A stretch of DNA of 64,000 bases from Cryptomeria japonica. Its lineage: Eukaryota > Streptophyta > Pinopsida > Cupressales > Cupressaceae. The stretch spans positions 312,869,664-312,933,663 of the forward strand of contig NC_081414.1 in NCBI RefSeq assembly GCF_030272615.1, read 5' to 3'. A program made the translations under genes and the position numbers. Within the stretch, counting starts at the first letter, position 1. Each line of letters begins with the position of its first letter. Shown piece after piece: positions 22,826-34,476 of the stretch. Below the pieces are notes generated by a model. It saw only the letters and a list, made by a program, of their open reading frames with translations. It made no database searches and was not told where the DNA came from.

Positions 22826-23970
22826 ATAACCAAGGAAAGTTCCTTCATCACTCTTAGGATCAAACTTACCTATGTACTCATCTCTCTTTATGTAACACCT
22901 ACTGCCAAAGACTTTGAAATAACTAACATTAGGAGTATGACCATACCATATTTCATAGGGAGTTTTGTCACTACATTTCTTGACCAATACCCTGTTCATT
23001 GTGTATACTGCAGTGCTGACTACTTATCTCCAAATTTTTTAAGGTACATCTCCTTGTATAAACATTGTTCTAACTGCTTCAACTATGGTCCAGTTCCTCC
23101 TTTCTGCATTCCCATTCTGTTGTGGTGTCCTTGGTGCAGATATTTGTCTCTTGATTATATTCTCATCACAGTATTTCGCAAATTTAGTTGATGTGAATTC
23201 TCCACCCCGGCCAGATCTTAGGCACTTAGGTTCTTATTGGTTTATTTCTCCACTAAGGCTTTGAATGCCTAAAACTTGTTGAAAGCATTAGACTTCTCCT
23301 TCAAAAAGTAACCCACATCATTCTTGAATGATCATCAGTAAATATCATAAAATATTTGTCACCATAAACTCCTAGTCCTCATAGGACCACATAAATAAGT
23401 GTGCACCAAATCTAAAATATTTTAAAAAGTACTTGCTCTTGAAAGAGGAAGTAGTCATCTTACCCAACTGAAACTCTTTACAAATCACATTGTCTAGTTT
23501 AACTAGTTGTCGTACACCTCTAACCATATTTGACTTGTTGACCTTAACCAAATTATCAAAATTCACATGACAAAATCTTCTATGCCATAACCAATTGTCC
23601 TCAACTTTTGCAGCCAAAGAACTGTTAACATTAGTGTTCAAATGAAATACGTTACCTTTAGTCTATTTACAAGTAGTAATTAGTTCTCCTTTGCTTCCTA
23701 AAATCCTGCACACTCCACTCTTAAACTCAAGATGATAACCTTTATCATTAAGTTGACCAACACTCAACAGGTTATGCTTCAATCCTTCAACCCAATACAC
23801 ATCATCAACATTACTTCTTCCATTTAAAGAAAGAGAACCTTTACCTTTTACCATACATGGTGAATTGTTGCCAAATCTCACTACTCCACCATCAAATTCT
23901 TCAAGTGATATGAACTTGTTCTTGTCACTAGTCATGTGATGTGAGCAATCACTATCAATGAACCACTCAT
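22826..23970 (-). pseudogene. Copia protease end and integrase
   Basis: On the minus strand the protease box near 23960 reads IDSDCSHHM where DSG is expected, so the glycine is lost. A pre-integrase block (GLKHNLLSVGQLNDKGYHLEF) and LWHRRFCHVNF...CKEF follow. In the last motif the second zinc Cys is now Phe. The core shows CLRSGRGGEF, with the second catalytic Asp replaced by Gly, then PQQNGNAERRN with the catalytic Glu kept. The end reads KVFGSRCYIKRDEYIGKFD. Stops near 23372 and 23663 break it. Integrase would join the cDNA to host DNA; this copy cannot. Confidence 0.85.
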
Positions 23971-23999
23971 TACCGTTGTCAATATGAGACGCTAAAGCT

Positions 24000-25002
24000 T
24001 TCTTGTCAAATAGATCTTCCTTAACTGCTTCAAAAACAATTTCCTCATTATCTTCATCCTTAGATTCTTCATCGGTAACGCCTTCATCAACTGCAACATA
24101 GCACTATTTCTTACCTTTTCCTTTAAACCTTATCAACTTTTCCTTCTAATCACTGTTAGGACAATTAGTAGCAATATATCCTATCTTGTTACATGAGAAA
24201 CATTTAAGAGGAAGCTTTCCTTTGTACTTACAAGTGCCTCTAGGAAGTTTCTTTGCCAATAAAGCTTCAAATTCCATCAGGTTGGTTTCATCATCCATTC
24301 CTTCATTACCACCGCCATGTGTTGACTTGACCTATAGAAATCCTTTCCTTTTCTTACTAGTGCATTAGATACTGATGCTTTGAAATTAGATTCTACTTTA
24401 GGCACACTATTGTCAAAGCTATTCAATTCAAAAGTAGTAAGCTTGCCTATCAAAGAATCAACTGTAACTTTATCTTTGTTGACTGACCTCAATTATTGGA
24501 TAGCAGATACTCTAATAGAATAAGTAGGCAATAAGGTTCTTAGCATTTTACTCACCACTGTGTCCTCTTTTATGGTTCCACCAATACTTTTTATTCCTCC
24601 AACTACTTCTTTTATCCTTTGTCCATACTGGGTGATGTTCTCTCCTTCCATCGTCTTCATGTCATCAAACTTACCTCTAAGACTTTCCTCTTTAGGTTTT
24701 TGCACATGCTCATCTCCACCATAAATCAACTTCAATTTTTCCCAAACTTCATAAGTTGTTACAATACCATGGACATCAGTATACTCAAAATCAGAAAGTG
24801 TACTTACAATGGTTTCCAATGTTTGAATATTCTCATGTTGTTCCTTAAGTTGATCTGTAGTCAGAGTACCGATAGGAAGTGTGTACTGATTAGCAACATG
24901 CTCCCAGAACTATTGCTCCATTCCTTTGATGTAGATCTTCATTATGTCACTCCAAATTCTGTAGTTATCCTTTGTGAACTTAGGACCCTCCTTCTTCATC
25001 AT
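24000..25002 (-). pseudogene. Copia gag
   Basis: ATG 25002 opens MMKKEGPKFTKDNYRIWSDI, a standard plant copia gag start (UBN2/DUF4219 type). It lies 50 bp inside the primer site. The frame continues through ETIVSTLSDFEYTDVHG and TYEVWEKLKLIYGG to a zinc-knuckle-like CFSCNKIGYIATNC (His replaced by Tyr) near 24190. It is interrupted by TAG at 24926, by another stop at 24493 and by frameshifts near 24277 and below. Gag forms the particle around element RNA. Confidence 0.8.
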
Positions 25003-25050
25003 TTTGGATCTTTACCTCAAGCGGTTAAGATTTTGCACAAAGATGACCTA

Positions 25051-25064
25051 TAGCTCTGATACTA
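25051..25064 (-). promoter_or_regulatory. Primer-binding site, initiator tRNA-Met (one mismatch)
   Basis: The minus strand reads TAGTATCAGAGCTA, against the expected TGGTATCAGAGCC. It is two bases from the LTR end at 25067. Confidence 0.85.
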
Positions 25065-25066
25065 AT

Positions 25067-26597
25067 TGTTATAATGAGGACCCGATAACTACTGAGAGGG
25101 TGGGGGGTGAATTAGGAGTTAAACAAATCTGCAATACTTTAAAAACACTTCAAAAACTAGTACTGGTAACTACTCAAACAGTCCTTTAAACTGATTTATC
25201 AAACCATTCACTTAAGTTTTCAACAACATGTAAATAAAGTAATGATATCAAATCCACACATCAACAATACATCACCACATGAACACAAAGATTTTTCACG
25301 TGGAAACCCAAATGGGAAAAAACACGCTGGGAATTAGCACCCACAAAATATTTGCACTCTTGCGGAATGTGTTCGGTTAAAGGCCTATCCCGGTTAGGAG
25401 CTTTACAATATTCTCGGTTAAGAGAAGACTCTGTTAGGAGTCAGTCGGTTAAGGGATTTCACCTTAGCCCTATGAGGAGCTCTACCCTGTTAGGAATAAC
25501 CTTGCTAGAGGATTTTAAACTGAAGTTAATGAGCCATCCGATAGGGATTTACAAATAAGACTTGTTAGGATCTACCCGGTTAAGGGATTTCAATACTGCT
25601 ATAACTATTAGGAAACAATAGGGCAAATAATCCGATCACAACACTTCCTTTCTTGCTAGTACAGATCCATTTCAGCTCAATCTCTACTACACACATGCAA
25701 ACTCTTCAATCTGGTTCGGCACACTCTTCTTCTCAAATCATCGACACAAAATCTCTTCTCAAACTCGACCAAAATACACTTTTCAACTAGGTCGGTTACA
25801 AAACCCTAGCAACATTCAAAATACATTGAATTTATATCAAGCATGACAAAACAGTCTGCCAAAATACATTACAGATCATTACAACAAATTTCAAGACAAT
25901 TTCTACCATTGAATGATCACCGCTCATCACTACACATCGATTTGATAAGCAATCAAACCCTTGTGACATTATGCTAAGCACTTTGTTGTTTCCCAAGAAA
26001 TTAGATCCTTATACGCACTTAAACACCATCTTATCATTACACATGGTTTCTGACACGTCATCACTAAGTTATGAACATGATAAGATCCACCACCAAACCA
26101 TAAATCATTATTGGTATACATTCTTCTTCACAGAGTTTATGACAGTCAATCATAAATCACTCAATATACTGAATTTTCCAATGCGGTGTAGAACATAGAT
26201 GCATGTTCCTATCTTCAACACTCTTGTAAAACTGTAACGCCTAACTCCTCACCAATTGTCCATACCGGTGTCTTGATCATCGCACTATTCTTGCTTACAG
26301 GTTTACAACAACTTAACAGTTTTGTTGTCTAACACATTCTTCTACTGGTCAAGCTTTACTGGTAGGCCTAGATGACTTAGATGACTCAAAGGACATGGTT
26401 TCCATCAATGACAACACAAATAAAGTCATCAAACAACTTACAACTATATCATCATCATCGAGCCAACAGTCTCTATCAACTTTACCAACTTTACCGGCAA
26501 TAACTTTACCGGTTATCTTCTCATCTCATCAACATCTCCATATGCCAATAATCTCCTCATTATTATCTTCATCAGACATGCCAACAATATGCCAATA
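25067..26597 (-). repeat. 5' LTR of the Sirevirus-type copia
   Basis: Aligns with 18541-20079. At its outer end an 11-bp extra unit (ATGCCAACA then ATATGCCAATA, 26578-26597) is present relative to the partner. With this unit counted, the LTR directly abuts GGGTA. Confidence 0.85.
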
Positions 26598-26602
26598 GGG
26601 TA
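26598..26602. repeat. TSD (GGGTA) of the Sirevirus-type copia, right
   Basis: Matches 18536-18540. The LINE-1 3' tail resumes after it. Confidence 0.7.
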
Positions 26603-26748
26603 GTGGGCTGGTTAAATCCGTTTTGGTGGGTTTGTTTTTTGATTACGATACTGGCTTTTTTGGAGTTCAAGATTGTTTAAACTTTACTATGTGGACCTTT
26701 TTTTGAATTTCAATAAAATATAAATTATTACTGAGCAAAAAAAATAAA

Positions 26749-26765
26749 AAATCATAATCACTTTC
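26749..26765. repeat. LINE-1 target-site duplication, right copy
   Basis: Exact copy of 5381-5397. It follows the A-rich tail (about 26737-26750). Confidence 0.9.
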
Positions 26766-26923
26766 AAATTATAAAAGATTAAAATTACGTAAATATATTT
26801 AATTTTCATTTTTCAATGTTATTTAAATTATATTAAAACAACCTATATTAACAATATACATTAACATTATTATTTACTTAATAATAATAATAAACTTCAT
26901 TTCATTTAAATTTCCATTCCACA

Positions 26924-26967
<44 letters not shown>

Positions 26968-27595
26968 CACAAATAAATTATTTTATATAAAAATTTACAT
27001 ATCAAACCAACCAAACTATACAAAACAATAAATATTTTAGTAAACTTATATCCATTTTTTGTTCTCACCGAAACATAATAGGGAGGTTTACCGAGTAAAT
27101 CCACAATAAATTATTTACTCTAAGTAATATAAATTTTCAAAATTTCAAGAAAACATAAAACAAACCAAATTATTAACAACCCAAACAATACTAAACATAT
27201 AGGGATGTAAAATGACAATATTCTCATATGGATTCTTTCTGGAAAACACAAAAACCCTGAATGTCAAATATGCACAACCCAAACATTTACAAAATACACA
27301 CATATGTATAAATGTATTTGACAGAGGACTCAATCATCAAAATAATTAAAAAAATATTAATAGAAGACACAGAAAACCCTAGAACTAAATTGCGAACCTC
27401 CAAAACTATACAATTTATTAAATATTAACAACCCAAGACTCGTTGCAATATATACCTATATATAAAAAAAACTGTACACTTTAATAAAAACCAAACAAAA
27501 CATTATAATATGCAAAAATTTAACCCATATACCAAATTTAATTGGCTGGGCACTAAACTCACTGGCTGAGCGAGGAGGAAGTGTTTAGTGGGCTA

Positions 27596-27639
<44 letters not shown>

Positions 27640-28002
27640 CCTATAAATATCACGATACATGCTGCATAGAATTCTTACCTATCCTTAAGCATGCAAACAC
27701 TACATTTTCCTAAACATAGAGAAACAATTCATCTTTCATTCATCTTTCAACATACTAAAGCTATTAAGAATAATCATATCACAACAAAGATCATCTTTTA
27801 TATGCATGGCATCATTAATAAGTAGGAGTAAATTCATTTTCATGCAGTTCTATAAGTATGATCATCCATATATCTAATACTATCTTTTGTCTCCAAGAAA
27901 ACACTAGAAATCACAGGGACAATGTAGAGCCACATAGAATCAAATCAATAGTTACTTTCATTAAGGGCATACACAAGAGACAGATAGATAATGCCAGTAA
28001 AG
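26766..28002. other. AT-rich unassigned DNA with microsatellites
   Basis: No coding region. A (TA)n microsatellite lies at about 26929-26963 and a (GA)n microsatellite at 27601-27637. Sequence just downstream of the GA run looks like a core promoter (separate entry). Otherwise I see nothing that can be named. It should be the original neighbour of 5380, before the LINE-1 insertion. Confidence 0.5.
27601..27648 (+). promoter_or_regulatory. Candidate core promoter: (GA)n plus TATAAATA
   Basis: About 18 GA units (27601-27637) are followed after 4 bases by CTATAAATATC (TATA at 27642). An A/C-rich, leader-like stretch comes next, with a first ATG 27800 that opens only a short frame. GAGA repeats plus TATA are common in plant promoters. 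The LINE-2 insertion 370 bp downstream would have cut any transcript. It could equally be fortuitous. Confidence 0.3.
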
Positions 28003-28017
28003 AACAATAATCCAAAA
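28003..28017. repeat. LINE-2 target-site duplication, left
   Basis: AACAATAATCCAAAA recurs exactly at 35350-35364 after the poly-A of LINE-2. Confidence 0.9.
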
Positions 28018-28189
28018 GATTGGCGGAGCTATGGTTTCGCAAAGAGGGTTGTCAGAGGCAAATTTGGAATTACAGAGGATGAAGGATCGAAGACTATCAC
28101 AATAGGGAGTGGTAGCCTTTGTTTAGGGCATGGAAGGGACATGAAAATCGAAGGTTTCATGTAATGAGAAATAGCGATTGGGATAGAAA

Positions 28190-29889
28190 CAAATGGGGTT
28201 TTGCATCAATCCATTCAGGACCATGAGTTGACTTTAGAACGATTGAGAAGAAGTTTTGGAGGCCAAATCCAACAAACCCGGAGTAGCAGGCTAATAAGGT
28301 ATGTAAAAGTTTGGAACATGCGATTGCGGTTTCCATCCTTGTTGATAATCATGAATGGAAGGTTTCAGTGCAAATTTTAAAAAGTAGAGATTTTTTCATG
28401 AAGTGGAATGGACATTGGCCTGCTTTTTCTAGAGTTAGGTTGTGGGTAGAAGCTATCTGGGGGGAAGCCTATGTTTTGAAAACTCTTCCAAATGGGTTTT
28501 ATTTAGTCATGAGCCCTAGTGAGAAGGATAAGGAATGGATTTTAAATAGTGGATCATTTATTATGGGAGGGAAGGGGGTTTTTTAATTAAGGATTGGAGA
28601 CCGAATTTTGACCCTAAGAAGGAGGAGATTGACATAGTTCCGTTATGGATACATTTGTATAATCTCCCTTATGAATAATGGGATATAGAAACCCTAAAGT
28701 TAATTGGTCACAAGTTGGGGGGGTTTCTAAAAGTAGATGAATCTCTGGAGGTCAATGAGTTTAGTATGTATTCTAGGATTTGCATCCAATGGCAAGTTGT
28801 CCATCCACTCCCACAATTTATAGAGTTGAAGTCGGGTGAGGGAGTGTGGCGGCAACCTATCGAAGTTGAAAACCTGATAGATGTCAATGCTCTCTACAAG
28901 AAGAAAGGGCACTCAGATGTAGAGTGTTAGAATATGACAATGGGGAAGAACCTTTGTCAGAACAAGCTATAGGATTTGCTAGTAAAACTGTCGGAATCAA
29001 ATGATAAAGTGGTAGAAGGTGGAACAAGTATTCCGTTGGAGGAAAGAAGTACTCATGATAAGGAAATAAGCTCTATGGTGATGGAGAAAGATAATGGTGA
29101 TAATATTAATATATCAAGTTTAAATATGGAAGGGAAAGAATCTCATTTGGAAGAGGATAATAGATCTATCAGGTTTAATGACCCTCAGGTTTTAGGAGAT
29201 AAGAGTCAGAATGCAAAGGGAAGATCGGATTTGATTGGTAATCTAGAGGTTGTCGAAACCATGTTGGGCTTAGACAACTCAAAGGCATAACAAAAATATT
29301 CAGAGGAGCTTCCAAAAGTTATTAGTTAACCTCATGAAGAGAAAGATAGGGATAAGATGCCTCATATTGAAGAAACCCATTTTGAGGAGGACTTAGGGGA
29401 TTCTCCTCAAAGTAATGTTCTTAACAAGGTTTATCAGAATCGATGTCTAAATCCTAATGAACTGATAGGGGATGATGCAAACACATACACTTTCAAAATA
29501 GATTTGGAGGAGGGAGAAGGTAACGATGATAAGGGGTTGGACGAGTCAGACAATGGAATATTTAAAGATATTCAAATATCTCCTATTAGGACCCTTAACT
29601 TCATGGATGAATATAGTCGGGATATGGATTCGCCAGAAAAAGAAGGTTTGGGTATCTAAGAGTCAGAGGATGAGATTAATAATATTGATAACCTTGGCTT
29701 GTAGGAGGAAGTGGGCTTACTAGAAAATAGATCTTTAAATCAGACAATCTGTAAACAAATTAAACCAAAAATAGGGGAGAAGACATCCAGAGGTGCAAAA
29801 TCTAATAGGGAGAGGCTTGAGATGGCAGGCACAGCAAAAGGACAAACCAAATTTAGAACGGGAAGAGCTTATGACTCTTCCCAAAGGAA
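28190..29889 (+). pseudogene. LINE-2 ORF1 (DUF4283-like RNA-binding protein)
   Basis: The frame through 28311-28586 contains WVEAIWGEAYVLKTLPNGFY. After a frameshift in a T run at 28580-28586 it continues as VPLWIHLYNLPYE and LIGHKLGGFLKVDES, the DUF4283 pattern of plant L1 ORF1 proteins. A degenerate knuckle (KKKGHSDVEC) follows at about 28895-28927. The rest to 29889 is acidic, Ser/Asn/Asp-rich and unordered. Stops occur near 28677, 28928, 28968 and 29287. The true start is unclear because stops also occur upstream of 28311. ORF1 coats LINE RNA. Confidence 0.75.
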
Positions 29890-32800
29890 ATGAGGTGCCT
29901 TTCATGGAATGTCAGGGGCTGCAATACCCCTGACAAAAGATGACTAATCAAGAGAGGCCTTGATCATGTATGACCAGACATAGTGTTGCTTCAAGAAACC
30001 AAATTAAAAGGTGATGATATTAAATCTTTTCAAATGAGTTTAAAAAAATGGAGAGGTGTATTCTCTGAGGCTAGTGGAGCCTCTACAGGATTGGGGATTC
30101 TATGGAATGAAGATACTATAATTATTGATCTAGTAAGATTGGAAAAACATTGGCAATGGGTAAGATTCTTTTCAAAAGCATTGCAAAGCAATTTTGAGTT
30201 GTTTAATGTTTATGGGCCTACTACTACTATTGATAAAAGGAGGACTTGGGAGAAATTGGGGGGTATAATTGTAACTTTGGGGGATCACATTTGTGTGCTA
30301 GGGGGGACTATAATGCCACTTTGTCCCCTCTAGAAAAGAAAGGTGGATCTCTTCATTTTAGTTAGGTACAACAGGATTTCATTGATTTCATTATGGAGAG
30401 CAGACTGGCGGAAGTTAAGCTCAAGGTAGGGGAATTCACCTAGACTAATAGGAGAGTTGGTTTCTCTAATATTGTAGAAAAATTGGATTGCTTCTTCCTT
30501 GCTAGTGATTGGATGTCAAAGTCATGGGTGACTGAAGCCTCTATACTACCTTTACATGGTTCTAATCATTATTCAATAAGTCTTCTTATTCAAGAGGATT
30601 TGCTCATTTAAATTTGAGATGATGTGGTTCATGGTTGAAGGGTTTAGAGATTTGATTGAGGATTTATGGCACAACTCTCCAGTTTGGTATGGTAATAATG
30701 CATTCAATTTTTACAAGCAACTCCAATTTTTAAAAGAATCCCTAAAGAAATGGAACATAGAAAAATTCAAAAATATTTTTGCTGAGAAACTTGCCATTGA
30801 AAAAGACCCGGAAATCCTTTATAACTGAGTAATTCAGGATGGTGTGTCAGGATTGGATTTTATGGAGGAGAAAAGACTTAATCAGGATTATATGGAGGTG
30901 CTTGTGAGGGAAAAGATTTTTTGGAGGTAGAAGTCTCGAGAAAATTGGCTTAAAGATGGGGATAGAAATACCAAGTTTTTCCATAGCTTAGTGAAGGTAC
31001 GGAGATAGAGAAATAAGATCTTTTCCATAAATAATTTTGAAGGTGTTTTTATCTCCAATCAAAAGGATATTCAGGTGGCGGCAGTGGGCTTCTTCCAACA
31101 ATTGCTTATAGAGGAGGATCCCCAATGGTTGGTGGATGACAAATTTTTAAGGATCATTCCTAAGTGCATCTCAGAGATTCAAAATTATTTTTTGATGGAA
31201 AAGGTATCTATGGAAGAAGTGAAGATGGCTCTTTTTGATCTGGGTGGTGATAAGGGTCCGGGTCAGGATGGTTACCCAATGGTCTTCTTTCAAAATTTTT
31301 GGGATCTATTTGCCATGGACCTATGGAAAATTATGGAAGAATCTAGAGTTGGGGGTTTTATTTTGAAGGACTTCAATAACACTTTCATTTCCCTTGTCCC
31401 AAAAAAGACATCAGTTGAATCTTTTGATGATCTGCTCCCAATTTCTTTGTGTAATACTATATATAAAGTTATTTCAAAGGTGTTTGCGAACATATTGAAA
31501 AAGGTGTTAAAATTTATTATCTCGGAGGAGCAAAGTGGCTTTGCTCCAAACAGGTCCATAGTGGAAGGAATTATTGTTGTGCATGAAGCTATACATTCAA
31601 TTTGTGTTTCTAGAATGGTGAAAATGTTAGATAAATTGGATATTCAAAAGGCTTATGACAAGGTACGGTGGAACTTCTTGTTTGCAATTCTGATTAAGTT
31701 TGGGTTTTGTGAAGAATGGATTACCTGGGTGAAGAGTTGTGTGTGTTCTCCACATTTCTCTGTTTTGGTTAATGGTAGCCCTCAAGGCTTCTTTGAAGCC
31801 TCTAAAGGTTTAAGGCAAGGTGATCCCCTCTCGTCTTTTCTTTTCATCATTATGGCGGAAGCTTTAAGTCGGTTGATTACAAAGAAAAGGGATGATGGAG
31901 TGTGGAAGGGAGTTAGAGTTGCACAAGGTGTAAGGCTTGTAACTCATTTACAATTTGCTGACAACACATTGCTCTTTGGGGAAGCATCCCTGAGAGAAGC
32001 ATGGATCGTGAGAAGTAAATTGGACAATTATACATTGTGGTCGGGGCAAAAGATTAATTGGAGGAAATCTGAAATATACAAGTCTTTAATACCCCTCTGG
32101 GGAAACAGAGGGAGATATCTCATATTTTGGGGATGCAAGTGGGAAGTCTCCTAGAAAAATACTTGGGAATTCCTCTTTTTAGTGGAGCCAACAGTTCTGC
32201 AATGTGGAAGAATCTTGTTGATTGCTGCATTCAAAGAATGGATGGTTGCAAAAGTAAATGGTTGACATCGGTGGGTTGGATATTGATGCTCAAATCTGTT
32301 ATTTCTATTATCCCTCTTTTCTCCATGATGTTCTTGTGAATCCCTCAAAAGGTGGTGAGGGTGATTGAGCAGAAAATAAGGAATTTTTTTTGGAATGGTT
32401 CTTAGGAGAAGGACAAAATACCACTGTTGGTCTGGGAGAAAATTTGCAAATCCAAACAACAAGATGGGGTGGGTCTAAGGAATTGGTAGATAATGAATCA
32501 GGCTATGGGGGTGAAGTTGGTTTGGGCTATTTACAAAAATCCACATCAATTATGGGTTCAAATATTGAGGGCGAAGTATTTAGATCATTCGGATGATTGG
32601 AGAATATTCACGATTGCTAATTCCCCGTCTGGGTCAGCAATATGGAACTTCATTATCCCTTGTAGGAAAGTTATAACAGATCATGTATCCTGGAAGATTG
32701 AAGATGGTAGGAGTGCTCATTTCTGGTTAGATTCATGGGATGACAGGAAGGCTATTAGTAGTAATGGAGATGTGTTGGAGCCAAAAGATTGTTAGAAGAA

Positions 32801-34080
32801 GCTTGGGGAATCAAGGTTAGGGATTACATGGAGCCCAAAAGAGTAGATGGGAGGATTGAATGGGGATGGAAATCAATGAGAGATGTTTTGTAGAATCCAA
32901 TTCATATCAGAATAATGGAGGAGATCTTCAAGAATAGGAAAATTTTCATTTCTGACAGTAAGGATGAAGTCAAGTGGTGTAGAGTGAAACATGCTAATTA
33001 CTTGGTCAAGATTGGTTACCAATTGTTGGATAGCAGAGTGGAGAAGGAAGAATGGCCTACAAGCTTATGCTGGGGGAAATAATGTCTCCCTAAAGTAGGT
33101 GCATTTGCATGGCTGGCAATAAGAGGTAGAATTCTAGCAAGGGAAAGAAGGAAGCGATTAGGCATGGTAGGGCCATCGAAATGCATAATGTGTGGTAAGG
33201 ACGAGGAAAGTGTGGATCACATGCTTCTTAACAGTGATTTTGCTTTGGCATGTTGGAGGATGGTGCAAGGAAAGTTGGGATGGCAAGGTCCTTTTCCAAG
33301 GATGTTAAAGGATGCTTTTCTGAGCTGGCCACGTAGGTATAGAAAGTCTGTATTCTCCAGTGTTTGGAAAATCAACCCAGTAGTGATTGTGTGGGAAATT
33401 TGGAAAGAGCATAACAAAAGAATCTTTCAAGACAAAAGTGAATCATTAGATAGGATTTTGGATAGAATTGATACCTCTATTGAAGTAGTGGGGGTGACAA
33501 CATCAAGATTCTCTGCAAAGGATGTTGTAATTTTATACGAGGGTTCTCACATATAGGGGTGATAGCCAAGGATAAAGTTCAGGCCCGTTCATGGGCCTAG
33601 ACAGGGTGATCTGTCTCTAGGGCTTGTCAAATCACATTTCAATTATTAATGGACTCCACCAACAGAAAGATGGATCGAGGCTAATTTTGATGGTGTGTTA
33701 AAAGGGAATTTGAGCGACTCTAGTGCAGAAGTGGTGTTTCGAGATTGGAAGGGCAATACAATTGCATGGGGTGCTAAACGTTTGGAGAAGGGTATGAACA
33801 ATGAGGTTGAGGCACAAGTAGCATACATGGTGGTTGATTGGGGACTAAAATTAGGATTCAAAATATTACATCTGGAAGGTGATTCTTTGATCATTGTAAA
33901 CACAATAATTGAAGGGGATATACAGGCTTGGCTATTAAATAAATATGTCCAAAAAATTAAAAACGACTGAAATTGTTTCAATGACTTCAAAGTCACTCAT
34001 GTACACAGAGTAACAAATAATGTGGCTGATGTGTTGTCCAAATGGGCCACATCATTTGGAGAAGCACAATAGTATCATTT
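29890..34080 (+). pseudogene. LINE-2 ORF2: endonuclease, reverse transcriptase, RNase H
   Basis: ATG 29890 opens MRCLSWNVRGCNTPDKR, an APE-type endonuclease start. LLQETKLKGDD carries its Glu, and after a frameshift in a G6 run at 30301 the GGDYNAT motif appears. RT covers about 31075-32340, with LDIQKAYDKVRW holding one Asp. The second active-site box reads FADNTLLFG instead of FADD, so a catalytic Asp is lost. SKGLRQGDPLSSFLF is typical of L1. A zf-RVT domain (CIMCGKDEESVDHML) lies at 33181. RNase H (33660-34080) shows ANFDG, NEVEAQ, LEGDSLIIV and NNVADVLSKWATS. Many stops and several frameshifts are present. ORF2 would nick target DNA and reverse-transcribe there. Confidence 0.9.
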
Positions 34081-34476
34081 GGAAGATCTTCACAACTTGT
34101 TTATTGATGATGTGGAAGATGATAACATTCCTATGGCAAACCCGAGAATGTTGGAAAGTTGAAATTTTGGAAAGTAGACAAGTTAATTGGCACATTTCAG
34201 AGGTGGAGTTAATGTCGAGTCAGATGGATAGAGTGAAGAATAAATATCTGACAGTGCATTGATGAAACATGATTACGACGGTGGAGTAGGATGTTAATAT
34301 TGGGTTTTGATATGAAATGTATTGATCGTTTTATTGATATATGATGGCTTTGCATTTCATTTTAACTAGCTCAGTGGCTCTGCATTTCATTTTAACTATC
34401 TCAGTTATATCTAAGAGTGAATTGCAGAGAGAAGAGACTAAATTTATAGAGGTGACAACATTGTAGAAGTGGGAAG

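Larger units (their letters stand above)
18541..26597 (-). mobile_element. Sirevirus-type Ty1/copia retrotransposon, structurally complete
   Basis: It has LTRs of about 1.5 kb (18541-20079 and 25067-26597), a tRNA-Met primer site (25051-25064), a polypurine cluster (20080-20360) and a GGGTA TSD. Gene order on the minus strand is gag, protease, integrase, reverse transcriptase, RNase H, which is diagnostic of copia. No env-like gene lies between RNase H and the 3' LTR. A solo LTR (22347-22825) interrupts the integrase/RT junction. Coding regions carry many stops, and several catalytic residues are lost. It is inserted in the 3' tail of LINE-1. Confidence 0.9.
5398..26748 (+). mobile_element. 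LINE-1: 5'-truncated L1-type LINE split by nested insertions
   Basis: LINE sequence occurs in three pieces: 5398 to about 5510-5545 (start of RNase H), about 17200-18540 (rest of RNase H, ORF3, 3' region) and 26603-26748 (3' end with AATAAA at 26712 and an A-rich tail). A perfect 17-bp TSD brackets the whole. The first gap is filled by insertion A with its nested LTR element, and the second by a Sirevirus-type copia. The LINE therefore predates both. The exact borders of insertion A in RNase H are unresolved. A degenerate TTTAGCC/TTTGGCC pair at about 5501-5507 and 17249-17255 could mark them. Confidence 0.85.

Noticed and set aside
24619-25053. 144-codon + strand frame
   Set aside because: Antisense to the copia gag at 24000-25002.
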